From a virus: a DNA stretch of 20,601 nucleotides. The first letter of the stretch is position 1, and the number at the start of each line of letters is the position of its first letter. Position numbers and translations under genes: made by a program. Shown here in pieces: positions 7,334 through 14,623 of the stretch. Below the pieces are notes generated by a model that was not told the origin of the DNA, did not search any database, and saw only the letters and a program-made list of their open reading frames with translations. The stretch lies in the IMG/VR virus record IMGVR_UViG_3300037805_000645, positions 1 through 20,601 of that record. The stretch is one strand, 5' to 3'.

Positions 7334-7373
7334 AAAAAAACGCCGGGCAGAAGAACAACCAAACACCCCGGCG
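7334..7373 (-). terminator. Intrinsic terminator after the major capsid gene
   Basis: On the minus strand a perfect 7-bp GC stem (CGCCGGG at 7341-7347 pairing with CCCGGCG at 7367-7373) with a 19-base loop is followed directly by a run of seven Ts (7334-7340). It lies between the capsid stop (7383) and the Shine-Dalgarno of the next gene. It would cut most transcription after capsid while letting some pass to the downstream virion genes. The long loop makes it moderate rather than strong. Confidence 0.75.
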
Positions 7374-7382
7374 CTAAACAAA

Positions 7383-8285
7383 TTAATGTTTAATTTTGAA
7401 TGCTTTATACCAAACGCCGTATCCAAACCCTACACGGTAATCAACACCGAATAGTAATTCTTTACGCATGAAAGCTCTATCACCTTTGTCCAAAGACTCA
7501 AATGTAATCGCTTTACGCTTTTGTAATACTAAAGGCTTTAATTCGCCAGAAGCATTAAGCAAGTACCAGTCGTTACCAGTTAAACGAGAAGAAATAACAG
7601 ACTTAGCAGCACCTTTTAGAGTGTTGGTAGTACTGTTAATTAAATCCGCGCCTAAAACCTCGTCAACAACGTTTTGAAGGTCAGGAGAACATACAACGAT
7701 TAAGTCCATGTTTCCTTCGTTTCTTGGCTCGCCTTGATCGTCAGTTAAAACTCTAAGACCTTGTCTCGCAGTTTGAAACTCAGCTTTAAACTCAGCAACT
7801 GTTTGGCTAGTCCCAGCAATAGTAGCTGTAGCAAGATTAAGTTGGTTAACTCCCGACTCATCATGTGCTAAAGAGAAAAAAGGAAGACCATCATATCCAA
7901 GATCAACTTCACCAGCTTTTAACTGGTCAAAGAATAACTTTCTAGGATGATTTCTAGCAACAGAAGCAAGATCAGAAATACGAACTTTAACAGCCCCTAA
8001 TTGATCGTCATCCATTGCATTCTTATTAACCTTAAGTGTAGCTTCGTAATCTTTATTTGCGATACTATAATCAAAGTCTTTAAGACCTTTTAATTTTCTC
8101 TCGTCCAACCACTCGGTCATTTGAGGAGAATTACCTAACCATCCGTATTTCTCAGAATCAGCACTAGAGTCTGTTTCCATGATCATACCCATGATCTCTT
8201 GAGGATTTTCGCCGTTATTGAATTTCTTCATGAAATCAGCGCGTAACCCTTTCTCTAAAAGTAATTTATTACTTACGATACCCAT
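7383..8285 (-). CDS. Major capsid protein, Mu gpT-like
   Basis: The 300-residue protein is close to Mu gpT in length and has its landmarks. An N-terminal helix (LLLEKGLRADFMKKF) is followed by 'YGWLGNSPQMTEWLDERKLKGL', the 'KDYEATLKVNKNAMDDDQLG' segment, 'DGLPFFSLAHDESG', 'LIVVCSPDLQ' and a late 'AFMRKELLFGVDYRVGFGYG'. These are the characteristic ordered blocks of the Mu-like major head subunit, an HK97-fold protein that builds the icosahedral shell. GGAGG lies upstream of ATG 8285. The gene follows a protease/scaffold gene and a decoration gene and is followed by a terminator, a typical arrangement for a very highly expressed capsid gene. Confidence 0.9.
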   Translation of the reverse strand: MGIVSNKLLLEKGLRADFMKKFNNGENPQEIMGMIMETDSSADSEKYGWLGNSPQMTEWLDERKLKGLKDFDYSIANKDYEATLKVNKNAMDDDQLGAVKVRISDLASVARNHPRKLFFDQLKAGEVDLGYDGLPFFSLAHDESGVNQLNLATATIAGTSQTVAEFKAEFQTARQGLRVLTDDQGEPRNEGNMDLIVVCSPDLQNVVDEVLGADLINSTTNTLKGAAKSVISSRLTGNDWYLLNASGELKPLVLQKRKAITFESLDKGDRAFMRKELLFGVDYRVGFGYGVWYKAFKIKH

Positions 8286-8301
8286 TTTAAATCCTCCTTA
8301 A

Positions 8302-8718
8302 TTAAGCTGCCGCAACAGGATTGCGCTCTAGTTTAACCCATACTTGAGTAGCCGAAACGTATTCAACGATTTGACCAACCATAGGGTTGTTAGTAGAGGT
8401 TTTAGTGATAGTGTCATCAGCTGATGCATAAACAAATTCGCCTATGTCAGTTTGAGCAAGACCCGCACCTGTTAATAAATAGCATCCCTCTTTCTTGTAT
8501 CTACAGTTAAGATCGCCAGCTGCACCAGCAGAATTGTCGATCTCTTCTTCAGAAATACCTGCAAAAATATTACCCGCGCCCGTAGCCGCTGGAGCAAGGT
8601 ATCCTGTTGTAGAGTACATAACAATCGCGCCACGATATATAATATCAGAAGCGATAACTGGAGCACTGTGAACAACACCGTCTTTTTCGTCTACATTTAC
8701 ACTGTTTGATAAAGCCAT
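8302..8718 (-). CDS. Capsid decoration/cement protein (DUF2190-like)
   Basis: The 138-residue protein (MALSNSVNVDEKDG...) has the beta-rich, Ala/Gly-rich pattern of head decoration proteins: 'IIYRGAIVMYSTTGYLAPA', 'IFAGISEEEIDNSAGAAGD', 'TDIGEFVYASADDTIT' and 'VGQIVEYVSATQVWVKL'. The G-x-(F/I)-V-Y-A-S-x-D-D-x-(I/T) motif is the kind seen in DUF2190 proteins, which sit on the capsid outer surface as trimers or spikes. It stands between the protease/scaffold gene and the major capsid gene, the usual place for a cement protein. Its ATG shares a base with the TAA of the upstream gene (TAATG). Confidence is good for a decoration role. Confidence 0.75.
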   Translation of the reverse strand: MALSNSVNVDEKDGVVHSAPVIASDIIYRGAIVMYSTTGYLAPAATGAGNIFAGISEEEIDNSAGAAGDLNCRYKKEGCYLLTGAGLAQTDIGEFVYASADDTITKTSTNNPMVGQIVEYVSATQVWVKLERNPVAAA

Positions 8719-9146
8719 TATTCAGCCCCCTCGTTTGCCTGATAGAACTCTTCTTCTGTAAGCTCCATTTTCTTAGCCATTGCTTTTTCAGCATCAGTAA
8801 GCTTAATAACAATCTTGTTGTCAGCTTCTTTAGAACCTTTAGGCGTTGTGTTTAATTTATCATTTAAAGATAATACATCTAGAAGGTCTTTACCTTCGTT
8901 CAAAGCGTCAAGTTGAGCTTTGTTGATCTTACCTTCGCTAAAAAGCACACTGTGCTTCGCTTCTTTTTCTTTTTTCTCAGCTGATAGTTTTAACTCTGTA
9001 TTTTCTTTAGACAGAGTTTCAACTTTAGACTGCAAGTTCTTTGCAGTAGTAACAGCTGTGCCTTCACTCAACTTCAAACCGTCGATATTTTTTTGCATAT
9101 CAACAATCTGTTGGTTGTGGTCGGCTAAAGCAATAGTTTTTTCCAT
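8718..9146 (-). CDS. Nested scaffold protein from an internal start (Mu gpZ analogue)
   Basis: Inside the protease frame, Met271 (ATG at 9146) has a strong Shine-Dalgarno, AAGGAG, eight bases upstream. Initiation there would give a 142-residue protein (MEKTIALADHNQQ...) holding only the coiled-coil scaffold part (NLQSKVETLSKENTELKLSAEKK) and the acidic C-terminus. Mu makes its scaffold gpZ from the 3' part of gene I in this way, and lambda does likewise with C/Nu3. The junction also lies in a linker (LNESKNKGVPK), which fits a domain boundary. The ribosome site and domain break are seen; actual use is inferred from the family. Confidence 0.7.
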   Translation of the reverse strand: MEKTIALADHNQQIVDMQKNIDGLKLSEGTAVTTAKNLQSKVETLSKENTELKLSAEKKEKEAKHSVLFSEGKINKAQLDALNEGKDLLDVLSLNDKLNTTPKGSKEADNKIVIKLTDAEKAMAKKMELTEEEFYQANEGAE

Positions 9147-9956
9147 TTTAGGAACTCCTTTATTTTTGCTTTCGTTTAAACCAACAATCGCGTCCATTTT
9201 TAAGAATGGTCGATTGACTAATGCTGCGCCTAATAGAGTCGGCCCATGGGCTACGCCCGAATGTGGGTGGATCCAATTAGGATGAAATTCCGGGCTCAAA
9301 TACCTAAACTCTCGGTCTGTTAAACTAACAGCTCCTTTAGGTGTCCATTTAATAACCCCGAATAAAGTATTGCCGTCGTCACTCAAAAAGACTTCTTTGA
9401 TCCAACCCGCCGCTTCTCTCGTTTCATGATCAAAGTCTATTGATAGATCGACTCCTACTACTTTATTCTCGAAATTTTCTTTAAAACTTAATAAATTCTT
9501 TTGCGTGATCTTAACCTCACCATAGGCTGCATGGAAACCATCAACAACCGTAGCAAGCTCTATGACGTAAGGTAATTCAGCGCTTAGCTTTAGACTATCG
9601 CCGTCCTTTACGTTGAATAAAAGTGGGTTGTCAGGACTCATAGGCCTAAGCAATCCAACATAAATCGTAACGCCATCTCTAATCTTAATCTTACGCATGG
9701 TGCTTTCAATAAAACCAATCTCATCAAATAAAATAACTGCATAACCATTTTTAGTCTCATCTATTACCGCATCCGTATAGACATGAGCTCTTAAGAAGTC
9801 GTCAACCTGATCTTTATCAGAAAATACAGTACCATCAAATTCAATACGCTGACCCATAGATCCTGGCTCTACATCATTGTCGGCAATAATTTGATCGACC
9901 TCTTCTTCCATCTCTACAAATTTCTTATCCATTAATAAGGATTTTAATAAACTCAT
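8718..9956 (-). CDS. Prohead protease/scaffold, Mu gpI-like with an extra N-terminal domain
   Basis: The 412-residue protein has three parts. Residues about 35-105 (VFSDKDQVDDFLRAH, IDETKNGYAVILFD, MRKIKIRDGVTIYVG) resemble a small domain I recall preceding prohead proteases in other phages. Residues about 130-255 match the Mu gpI-type protease: 'SIDFDHETREAAGWIKEVF', 'REFRYLSPEFHPN' and 'GAALVNRPFL', with the D-x-D-H block at about residue 173-176 likely near the active site. From about residue 270 it is a charged coiled-coil scaffold. It would cleave itself and capsid-associated proteins during prohead maturation. It overlaps the portal gene by ATGA. A nested in-frame start gives the scaffold alone (see the next entry). 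Confidence 0.85.
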   Translation of the reverse strand: MSLLKSLLMDKKFVEMEEEVDQIIADNDVEPGSMGQRIEFDGTVFSDKDQVDDFLRAHVYTDAVIDETKNGYAVILFDEIGFIESTMRKIKIRDGVTIYVGLLRPMSPDNPLLFNVKDGDSLKLSAELPYVIELATVVDGFHAAYGEVKITQKNLLSFKENFENKVVGVDLSIDFDHETREAAGWIKEVFLSDDGNTLFGVIKWTPKGAVSLTDREFRYLSPEFHPNWIHPHSGVAHGPTLLGAALVNRPFLKMDAIVGLNESKNKGVPKMEKTIALADHNQQIVDMQKNIDGLKLSEGTAVTTAKNLQSKVETLSKENTELKLSAEKKEKEAKHSVLFSEGKINKAQLDALNEGKDLLDVLSLNDKLNTTPKGSKEADNKIVIKLTDAEKAMAKKMELTEEEFYQANEGAE

Positions 9957-12352
9957 TTCGTCTCCTTTAGAGTTATAGACTTCTTGTCAGTGTCTGTAAT
10001 CGCTGGTAATCCTGTAACGTCAGGCAAGTCACGGCTTGTTTTTAAGTTAGCTCGTAAATATGACTTGCAGTTCTGATGTAAAGGAGGTTGAAACCGTATA
10101 ATGTCACGATCCTTAACATCGTAACTAGTACCAGCTAGCTTCTTACAAATATCAGCCTTTGGATCACTGTTAACAAAAGTATATGAAGCCACGGCGTCTA
10201 TAACATCGTCAGATAATAGAAACTCATTACGAGCCTCATTAACTATAGTCGTCGTAACCGTTCCAGCAACCACATCCTTAGACCCGCTGTTAATGGCATC
10301 GTCTGCAGCGTCTAACAGATCATTTCTTAACACCTCAATATCTTCAGTCGATGACTCAGAGGAATTAAATTGAAAAGCAACCGTGTCAGCTATAGACCCG
10401 GCCTCTTTATCTGAAATTAACTCAGCCTGATTAGTAATTAATATCTGTATATGCCTTGGAAGCTCAGAAAAATCAGTGAACTTAAAAGTATCAGCATTAT
10501 CAAACTTAGTTTTTAACATATCCATGTCATAACCAAGCTTCACGTCAGCCTTTGAAGGTATTTCACTCTTGGCTTGCCTCAACGACTTCTTAGCAGCTCC
10601 GGTTAACGATGCCTTGAGCTCTTTTTTAAAAGCATTAACACCGCCCACCTTAACATTCTTCGTAGCGTTTAACTTCTGACCATCTGAAAGACGCTCGTAG
10701 TTTTTCATTATGTCATTAATGTATTTATCAGAAATATTTGTTAAATTACGTCTTATAATTCCAACCACTTCAGGCTCTAACGATTCAATCAACGTCTTAG
10801 GATTATCTGATAACTCCTTACGCTCTTTAGACACTACAGGCTTACTCGTGTTCGTATCACCGTCTATAATATGTATGTGACCAGAACTATCTGCCTCTGT
10901 TTTAGTGCGACCTATAACCTCACCACTTGAATCTAAAAGCTCATGATAATGCTTAGCCCCTCGCTTAATAGAAGGGCCCGTTCCCTTGTGAGTATGGCCT
11001 ACAATATCGGCTAGCTTCAGCGATGTACTGTTATCGTCATCGCCCATATCACTATCATCGTCATCACCACTAGAATCATCATTAATTCCATCTCCTCCTG
11101 TTCCATCTGACTCCCCATTGTCAATCATAGCGCCCTCGGCTTTCTTAGGCAGCTTATGAATTTTACGAACATGATCCTCTAATGGCTCATCAACAGCAAT
11201 TACCCCAGCGGCACTATACCCTGTTATGATCTCCATGATTTCTTTTCCGGCCTTATCACTAACACCAGAATATGTAAGTTGTGGAAGTGTATCAATAGTA
11301 TCGCCATAATTTAATGCGACTAACTGAGGTATTAAACACGTATTAATAGTGTCCTGTATAGTATTCGCAATAGACTCTAATCCGTTTAGGAAAAAATCAG
11401 ATAGATCATTACCTAATGCAAACGCTCCGCTATTCCCACCAATGCCTAACTCTAAAAATGTTGCCAATATAGCGCCTGACATATTTTCATTCTCAGACTT
11501 AATCAAAGCGTTGAGTTTTTCAGGATCGAAACTATTATTATGTAGCTCTAGCTCCCAACCCTCAGGCTTGATTATATAGCTATCCTCAGCACTAGTGAAA
11601 CCCTTCATAACCTCAACAGCCTCAGCGTATTCGGCGTCGTTCTTAGACACGCGCTTGGGCACTGTTAATATTGGTGTTGGAATAGCGAAACGCTCAGTAC
11701 CGATGTACTGTAGCTCAGTAGCAAGTAATTTACGTGTGTAAGGGCCATACAAAATACGGCCTAAAGGAAAACCAATATTGTCCCCCTCTTGCTCATTATA
11801 AAATTGTAATAAAAATTCAGCAGGAATATCAGCGCTTACCTGAATGTCTCCAGTAGCCTCTTGCTTTACGTGTAGAAGCTGCCCCGTAACTTTGTCATGA
11901 TGCCATTCTGTTATAGTATTCTGTTTACGAAAACCTAACTGACCTAATCCCGTATAGGGGCCAAGCTCCTTGTTTGTTTTATTCTGATGTACTATTTCAA
12001 ATAATGCAAATCCATGATAGAAAAAAGTTAACGACTCATGCAAAAACTTAGACCATGAAATATCCTTAAATAAAATCTGATCTATTAACGCCGCAACCTC
12101 AATGTCTTTCGTATCATCAGTCGCAGCTTCTATTCCCCACTCGGCGGCCTTAATAGGATAGTTGACCGCAGATATTACCTTACGAATCTGAGAATCAGAG
12201 CGGCGCATCTTATCATAGAAACTAGAAGCTTCGTTACCTGTTAATAATTCTATATGGTCATCAGAGTTATGAATACGACCCACTACGTCGGTGCCTGATG
12301 AGCCTATCGGTGAGTCGTGACGTGTTGCTTTTACATTCTCTTCTGTAGCCAA
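9953..12352 (-). CDS. Portal protein (DUF935, Mu gp29-like) fused to Mu F-like minor head protein
   Basis: The 799-residue protein begins at a TTG codon with AGGGGA eight bases upstream; the next good Met is residue 49, inside the conserved portal start. Residues 1-400 are a DUF935/gp29 portal (MRRSDSQIRKVISAVNYPIK, WSKFLHESLTFFYHGFALFE, GRILYGPYTRK, LELGIGGNSGAFALG). Residues about 410-445 are an Asp/Gly/Ser-rich acidic linker. Residues 452-496 hold three H-x-H pairs (HTH, HYH, HIH). Residues about 505-799 are a Mu F-like domain ending in 'DICKKLAGTSYDVKDRD' and 'FQPPLHQNCKSYLRANL', the family's C-terminal signature. In Mu these are separate genes (gp29, gp30). The fusion would fix a 1:1 portal-to-minor-protein ratio unless it is cleaved by the neighbouring protease. 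Confidence 0.85.
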   Translation of the reverse strand: MATEENVKATRHDSPIGSSGTDVVGRIHNSDDHIELLTGNEASSFYDKMRRSDSQIRKVISAVNYPIKAAEWGIEAATDDTKDIEVAALIDQILFKDISWSKFLHESLTFFYHGFALFEIVHQNKTNKELGPYTGLGQLGFRKQNTITEWHHDKVTGQLLHVKQEATGDIQVSADIPAEFLLQFYNEQEGDNIGFPLGRILYGPYTRKLLATELQYIGTERFAIPTPILTVPKRVSKNDAEYAEAVEVMKGFTSAEDSYIIKPEGWELELHNNSFDPEKLNALIKSENENMSGAILATFLELGIGGNSGAFALGNDLSDFFLNGLESIANTIQDTINTCLIPQLVALNYGDTIDTLPQLTYSGVSDKAGKEIMEIITGYSAAGVIAVDEPLEDHVRKIHKLPKKAEGAMIDNGESDGTGGDGINDDSSGDDDDSDMGDDDNSTSLKLADIVGHTHKGTGPSIKRGAKHYHELLDSSGEVIGRTKTEADSSGHIHIIDGDTNTSKPVVSKERKELSDNPKTLIESLEPEVVGIIRRNLTNISDKYINDIMKNYERLSDGQKLNATKNVKVGGVNAFKKELKASLTGAAKKSLRQAKSEIPSKADVKLGYDMDMLKTKFDNADTFKFTDFSELPRHIQILITNQAELISDKEAGSIADTVAFQFNSSESSTEDIEVLRNDLLDAADDAINSGSKDVVAGTVTTTIVNEARNEFLLSDDVIDAVASYTFVNSDPKADICKKLAGTSYDVKDRDIIRFQPPLHQNCKSYLRANLKTSRDLPDVTGLPAITDTDKKSITLKETK

Positions 12353-12364
12353 AGCGAAAATCCC

Positions 12365-13972
12365 CTAATATTCACTCACCTTCACCCCTGATCGTCTCTC
12401 TCTTCTTTTTTTCTGCTTAACTATGGGCTCAGATGATATATTTTTATTAAAACTACCGTATGTAATATTAACATAACGACCTAAATTACACAAAGCTAAC
12501 GCATCCGAATAATCCGGTGATGGTCGGCCAGTCCTCTTTTTATAATCCTCTTTAGACTCTATTCGTAACCGACCTTTTGAATCAGGGAACGACTTTATCG
12601 TTGGAAGCTCTTTCATGAAGTTTGAGTCATTTATTAAATCTATGCAATAACGCATATCGTTAGACAATAGTTGAAACATCCTAGCCTTAAGGTTGGCATA
12701 ACGCGATTTATCTTGGTCAATTATCTCTTGATCTTTTTCATCCTCGTTTACGGGTGATGCTCCGAAATGTATTTCTCTAATATCTACTTTTTTAGAAATT
12801 ATTCCTTCTTGCTGCTTTTCAATAAGGTTATCAAACACACCCGCACCTATACCTGTTGCATCAACTAATACAACTGTGTCTCTAGCTACGTGATCGTTGT
12901 TTATCATATTTATCACATGCCCTGTAACCACCGTGGTACTGCGCTTTGCGACTGCTAATAGATCGGTATGCTTAGTGCCAACCATCTCACATAAAACGCT
13001 CTTATCGGAACCGTAGCGAGCCACATCGACGCCTATGCATCTTAAGCTTGTTTCCTCAAGCTCAGTGTCTCTTTCAAACGCCGCAGTTACTAAATTCATC
13101 GGTATTAATACAGAATCATCGTCATCTGGGAACTCGCCGAATACTTTAGATACTACTAGAGGATGGTCTAAACCCCACTCCATGCAAAATTCAATAGCCC
13201 ATTGAGCAGATGCAAGATGTGGAGTAGGCTGTGCATAACTCGATATCTCCATAAGCCGCTCATCTTCTGGCATCATCATTAAGCGGTCGATCTCATCCTG
13301 AATATCTTCTTTATTAAAAAAACCATTAGCCCTTAAGTTCGGAGAGTTAAAACAACTTAAATGTATACTATGCCATGATGCTAACTTTGACTTCTCATAA
13401 AACTCACACGCGCGAGTAGTTGGGTTGGCGATAGCTACGAACTTAACAATTTTACCGGAGGTCATTAACCCCTCAGCCATTTTCCAAATATCAGGAGGTA
13501 CGCCCGTCGCCTCATCGAAAATAATTAATACATGATCTGAATGATATCCCTGAAAGCTTGAGCCCTGTTGCTCATCTGATGAGCCAGCAGTTTTTTGAGG
13601 AGACAACCCTAAGCAATACCACTTGTCAGACTTTTTAAGTTGAGTGTTTAATAGCACCCCACCAAGAGGCATCTTTGAGTTTTTATAAGCATCCCTAAGC
13701 TCACCCCAAAGTAGTTTCTCAACTTGCTTATGTGTTGGCGCTGTAGTTATTACTAGAGAGTTCTCAAAGCATGAGTAAAACCATAGAGCAATACGAGCCA
13801 TCATATATGTTTTACCAGTACTATGAGATGAACGTATCAATACGCGATTATACTTAGCTACACGCCTTAAGACGTCAGACTGATAACACTCTAGAGTGTC
13901 AATTCCAAGAACATCCTCAAAAAATTCATCAGGCTTTATTCTATATTCATCTATTAAGGTTACGTCGCTCAT
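12365..13972 (-). CDS. terL: Terminase large subunit, Mu gp28-like
   Basis: The 535-residue protein has the full large-terminase layout. The Walker A loop is SSHSTGKT (about 48-55), Walker B is LIIFDEATG (about 149-157), and a coupling motif AIANPTT (about 181-187) follows. The RNase H-like nuclease domain carries acidic residues in 'IGVDVARYGSD' (Asp about 316), 'VLVDATGIGAG' (Asp about 371) and 'PDYSDALAL' (Asp about 487 and 490). It pumps DNA into the prohead and cuts it. It is the first gene of the main late block, with the portal 12 bases downstream. No convincing Shine-Dalgarno precedes ATG 13972. The small subunit gene is not adjacent: a plus-strand cassette separates them. Confidence 0.92.
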   Translation of the reverse strand: MSDVTLIDEYRIKPDEFFEDVLGIDTLECYQSDVLRRVAKYNRVLIRSSHSTGKTYMMARIALWFYSCFENSLVITTAPTHKQVEKLLWGELRDAYKNSKMPLGGVLLNTQLKKSDKWYCLGLSPQKTAGSSDEQQGSSFQGYHSDHVLIIFDEATGVPPDIWKMAEGLMTSGKIVKFVAIANPTTRACEFYEKSKLASWHSIHLSCFNSPNLRANGFFNKEDIQDEIDRLMMMPEDERLMEISSYAQPTPHLASAQWAIEFCMEWGLDHPLVVSKVFGEFPDDDDSVLIPMNLVTAAFERDTELEETSLRCIGVDVARYGSDKSVLCEMVGTKHTDLLAVAKRSTTVVTGHVINMINNDHVARDTVVLVDATGIGAGVFDNLIEKQQEGIISKKVDIREIHFGASPVNEDEKDQEIIDQDKSRYANLKARMFQLLSNDMRYCIDLINDSNFMKELPTIKSFPDSKGRLRIESKEDYKKRTGRPSPDYSDALALCNLGRYVNITYGSFNKNISSEPIVKQKKRRERRSGVKVSEY

Positions 13973-14005
13973 AATTGTATTACATTAAGACAGTTTGTAT
14001 ATACT

Positions 14006-14033
14006 TTGCAATTACATAAATAAAAGCTAAAGT
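14006..14033 (+). promoter_or_regulatory. Possible promoter for the plus-strand cassette
   Basis: In the AT-rich divergent gap 13973-14082 a TTGCAA (14006-14011) and a TAAAGT (14028-14033) are separated by 16 bases, a weak sigma-70-like pair ahead of the gene at 14083. TTGCAA is palindromic and could also serve a minus-strand promoter for terL, paired with TAATGT on that strand. The match to consensus is partial. Confidence 0.25.
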
Positions 14034-14082
14034 TTTTAACTTAAAATACCGATAAAAATTATGTAACTAACAAAGGATTTAT

Positions 14083-14262
14083 ATGAAATTAGATAAATTA
14101 ATAGAACTAGAATCACAGATATACTCACAGATAATAAAAGAAATAAAAAACCCTACGTCAACAAATATTATAAGGGTCGATGACTTACATAAGGCAAGAG
14201 AAGAAGTCCATGAGATAATGAAGACATTAACAACTAATCTAAAAAAAGAGGAGGTAGTATGA
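14083..14262 (+). CDS. Small helical protein, 59 aa, first gene of moron-like cassette
   Basis: The frame starts at ATG 14083 after an AAAGGA Shine-Dalgarno and ends TGA, overlapping the start of the lipoprotein gene by ATGA. The product (MKLDKLIELESQIYSQIIKE ... ARIEV-like middle 'LHKAREEVHEIMKTL' ... KKEEVV) is small, charged and helical, with no membrane segment. Its leader (CTAACAAAGGATTTATATG) is close to that of the gene at 19470. It is transcribed against the terminase genes on either side. Function unknown; it is probably co-expressed with the lipoprotein as an accessory pair. Confidence 0.75.
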   Translation: MKLDKLIELESQIYSQIIKEIKNPTSTNIIRVDDLHKAREEVHEIMKTLTTNLKKEEVV

Positions 14263-14576
14263 AAAAACTAATTCTATTGCTCCTAATAATGTTCTTATTA
14301 AACGCCATCGGGTGCGCTAACGATACTGATGAGGAATTCAAATGCGCATCAACACCTACAGGACTATCTGAGGTAAGTGTTGGCGATAATATATCAACTC
14401 AAGGACTGGCTGATATTTTCAACTCAGTAACCCCAAGCATTTACACTTCAGGAGATTACTGTAGCGAGAATTATAAGTTCTCTCAGTTCAATAAGAATAC
14501 AGCCGGTTGGTGTTACTACTATGATATAGATGTGGATTGTAATTCCAAGCAAGTAACAAGTGTTTTTACAGATTAA
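14259..14576 (+). CDS. Predicted phage-encoded lipoprotein, 105 aa
   Basis: The protein starts MKKLILLLLIMFLLNAIGC: a lysine pair, a hydrophobic stretch and Cys19 in an A-I-G-C lipobox, so signal peptidase II cleavage and lipid attachment at Cys19 are likely. The mature part (about 87 residues) is polar with six or so cysteines or aromatic positions (FKCAS, DYCSEN, GWCYYYDIDVDC) that could form disulfides outside the cytoplasm. A strong GAGGAGG site precedes it. The gene sits opposite to the terminase genes, with its own terminator. Small lipoproteins carried this way often alter the lysogen's surface, for example by blocking superinfection. That role is inference; the lipoprotein call is from sequence. 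Confidence 0.8.
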   Translation: MKKLILLLLIMFLLNAIGCANDTDEEFKCASTPTGLSEVSVGDNISTQGLADIFNSVTPSIYTSGDYCSENYKFSQFNKNTAGWCYYYDIDVDCNSKQVTSVFTD

Positions 14577-14603
14577 CCGGAGTTAGTTACATATCACTGG
14601 TAT

Positions 14604-14623
14604 GGGGCTTCGGCCCCTTTTTT
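14604..14623 (+). terminator. Intrinsic terminator of the lipoprotein cassette
   Basis: A perfect 5-bp stem GGGGC / GCCCC closed by a TTCG tetraloop (14604-14617) is followed by six Ts (14618-14623), a compact textbook terminator on the plus strand. It ends at the stop codon of the convergent small terminase gene. The opposite strand lacks a T-run after the stem, so it is not a good terminator for minus-strand transcripts. Confidence 0.9.

Noticed and set aside
8920-9285. Plus-strand 121-codon frame opposite the protease gene
   Set aside because: It lies entirely inside the well-supported protease/scaffold gene, has no ribosome site and encodes a Phe/Ser-rich product typical of an antisense shadow.
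14604-14623. Bidirectional terminator between the lipoprotein gene and terS
   Set aside because: The stem is symmetrical, but only the plus strand has a T-run after it.
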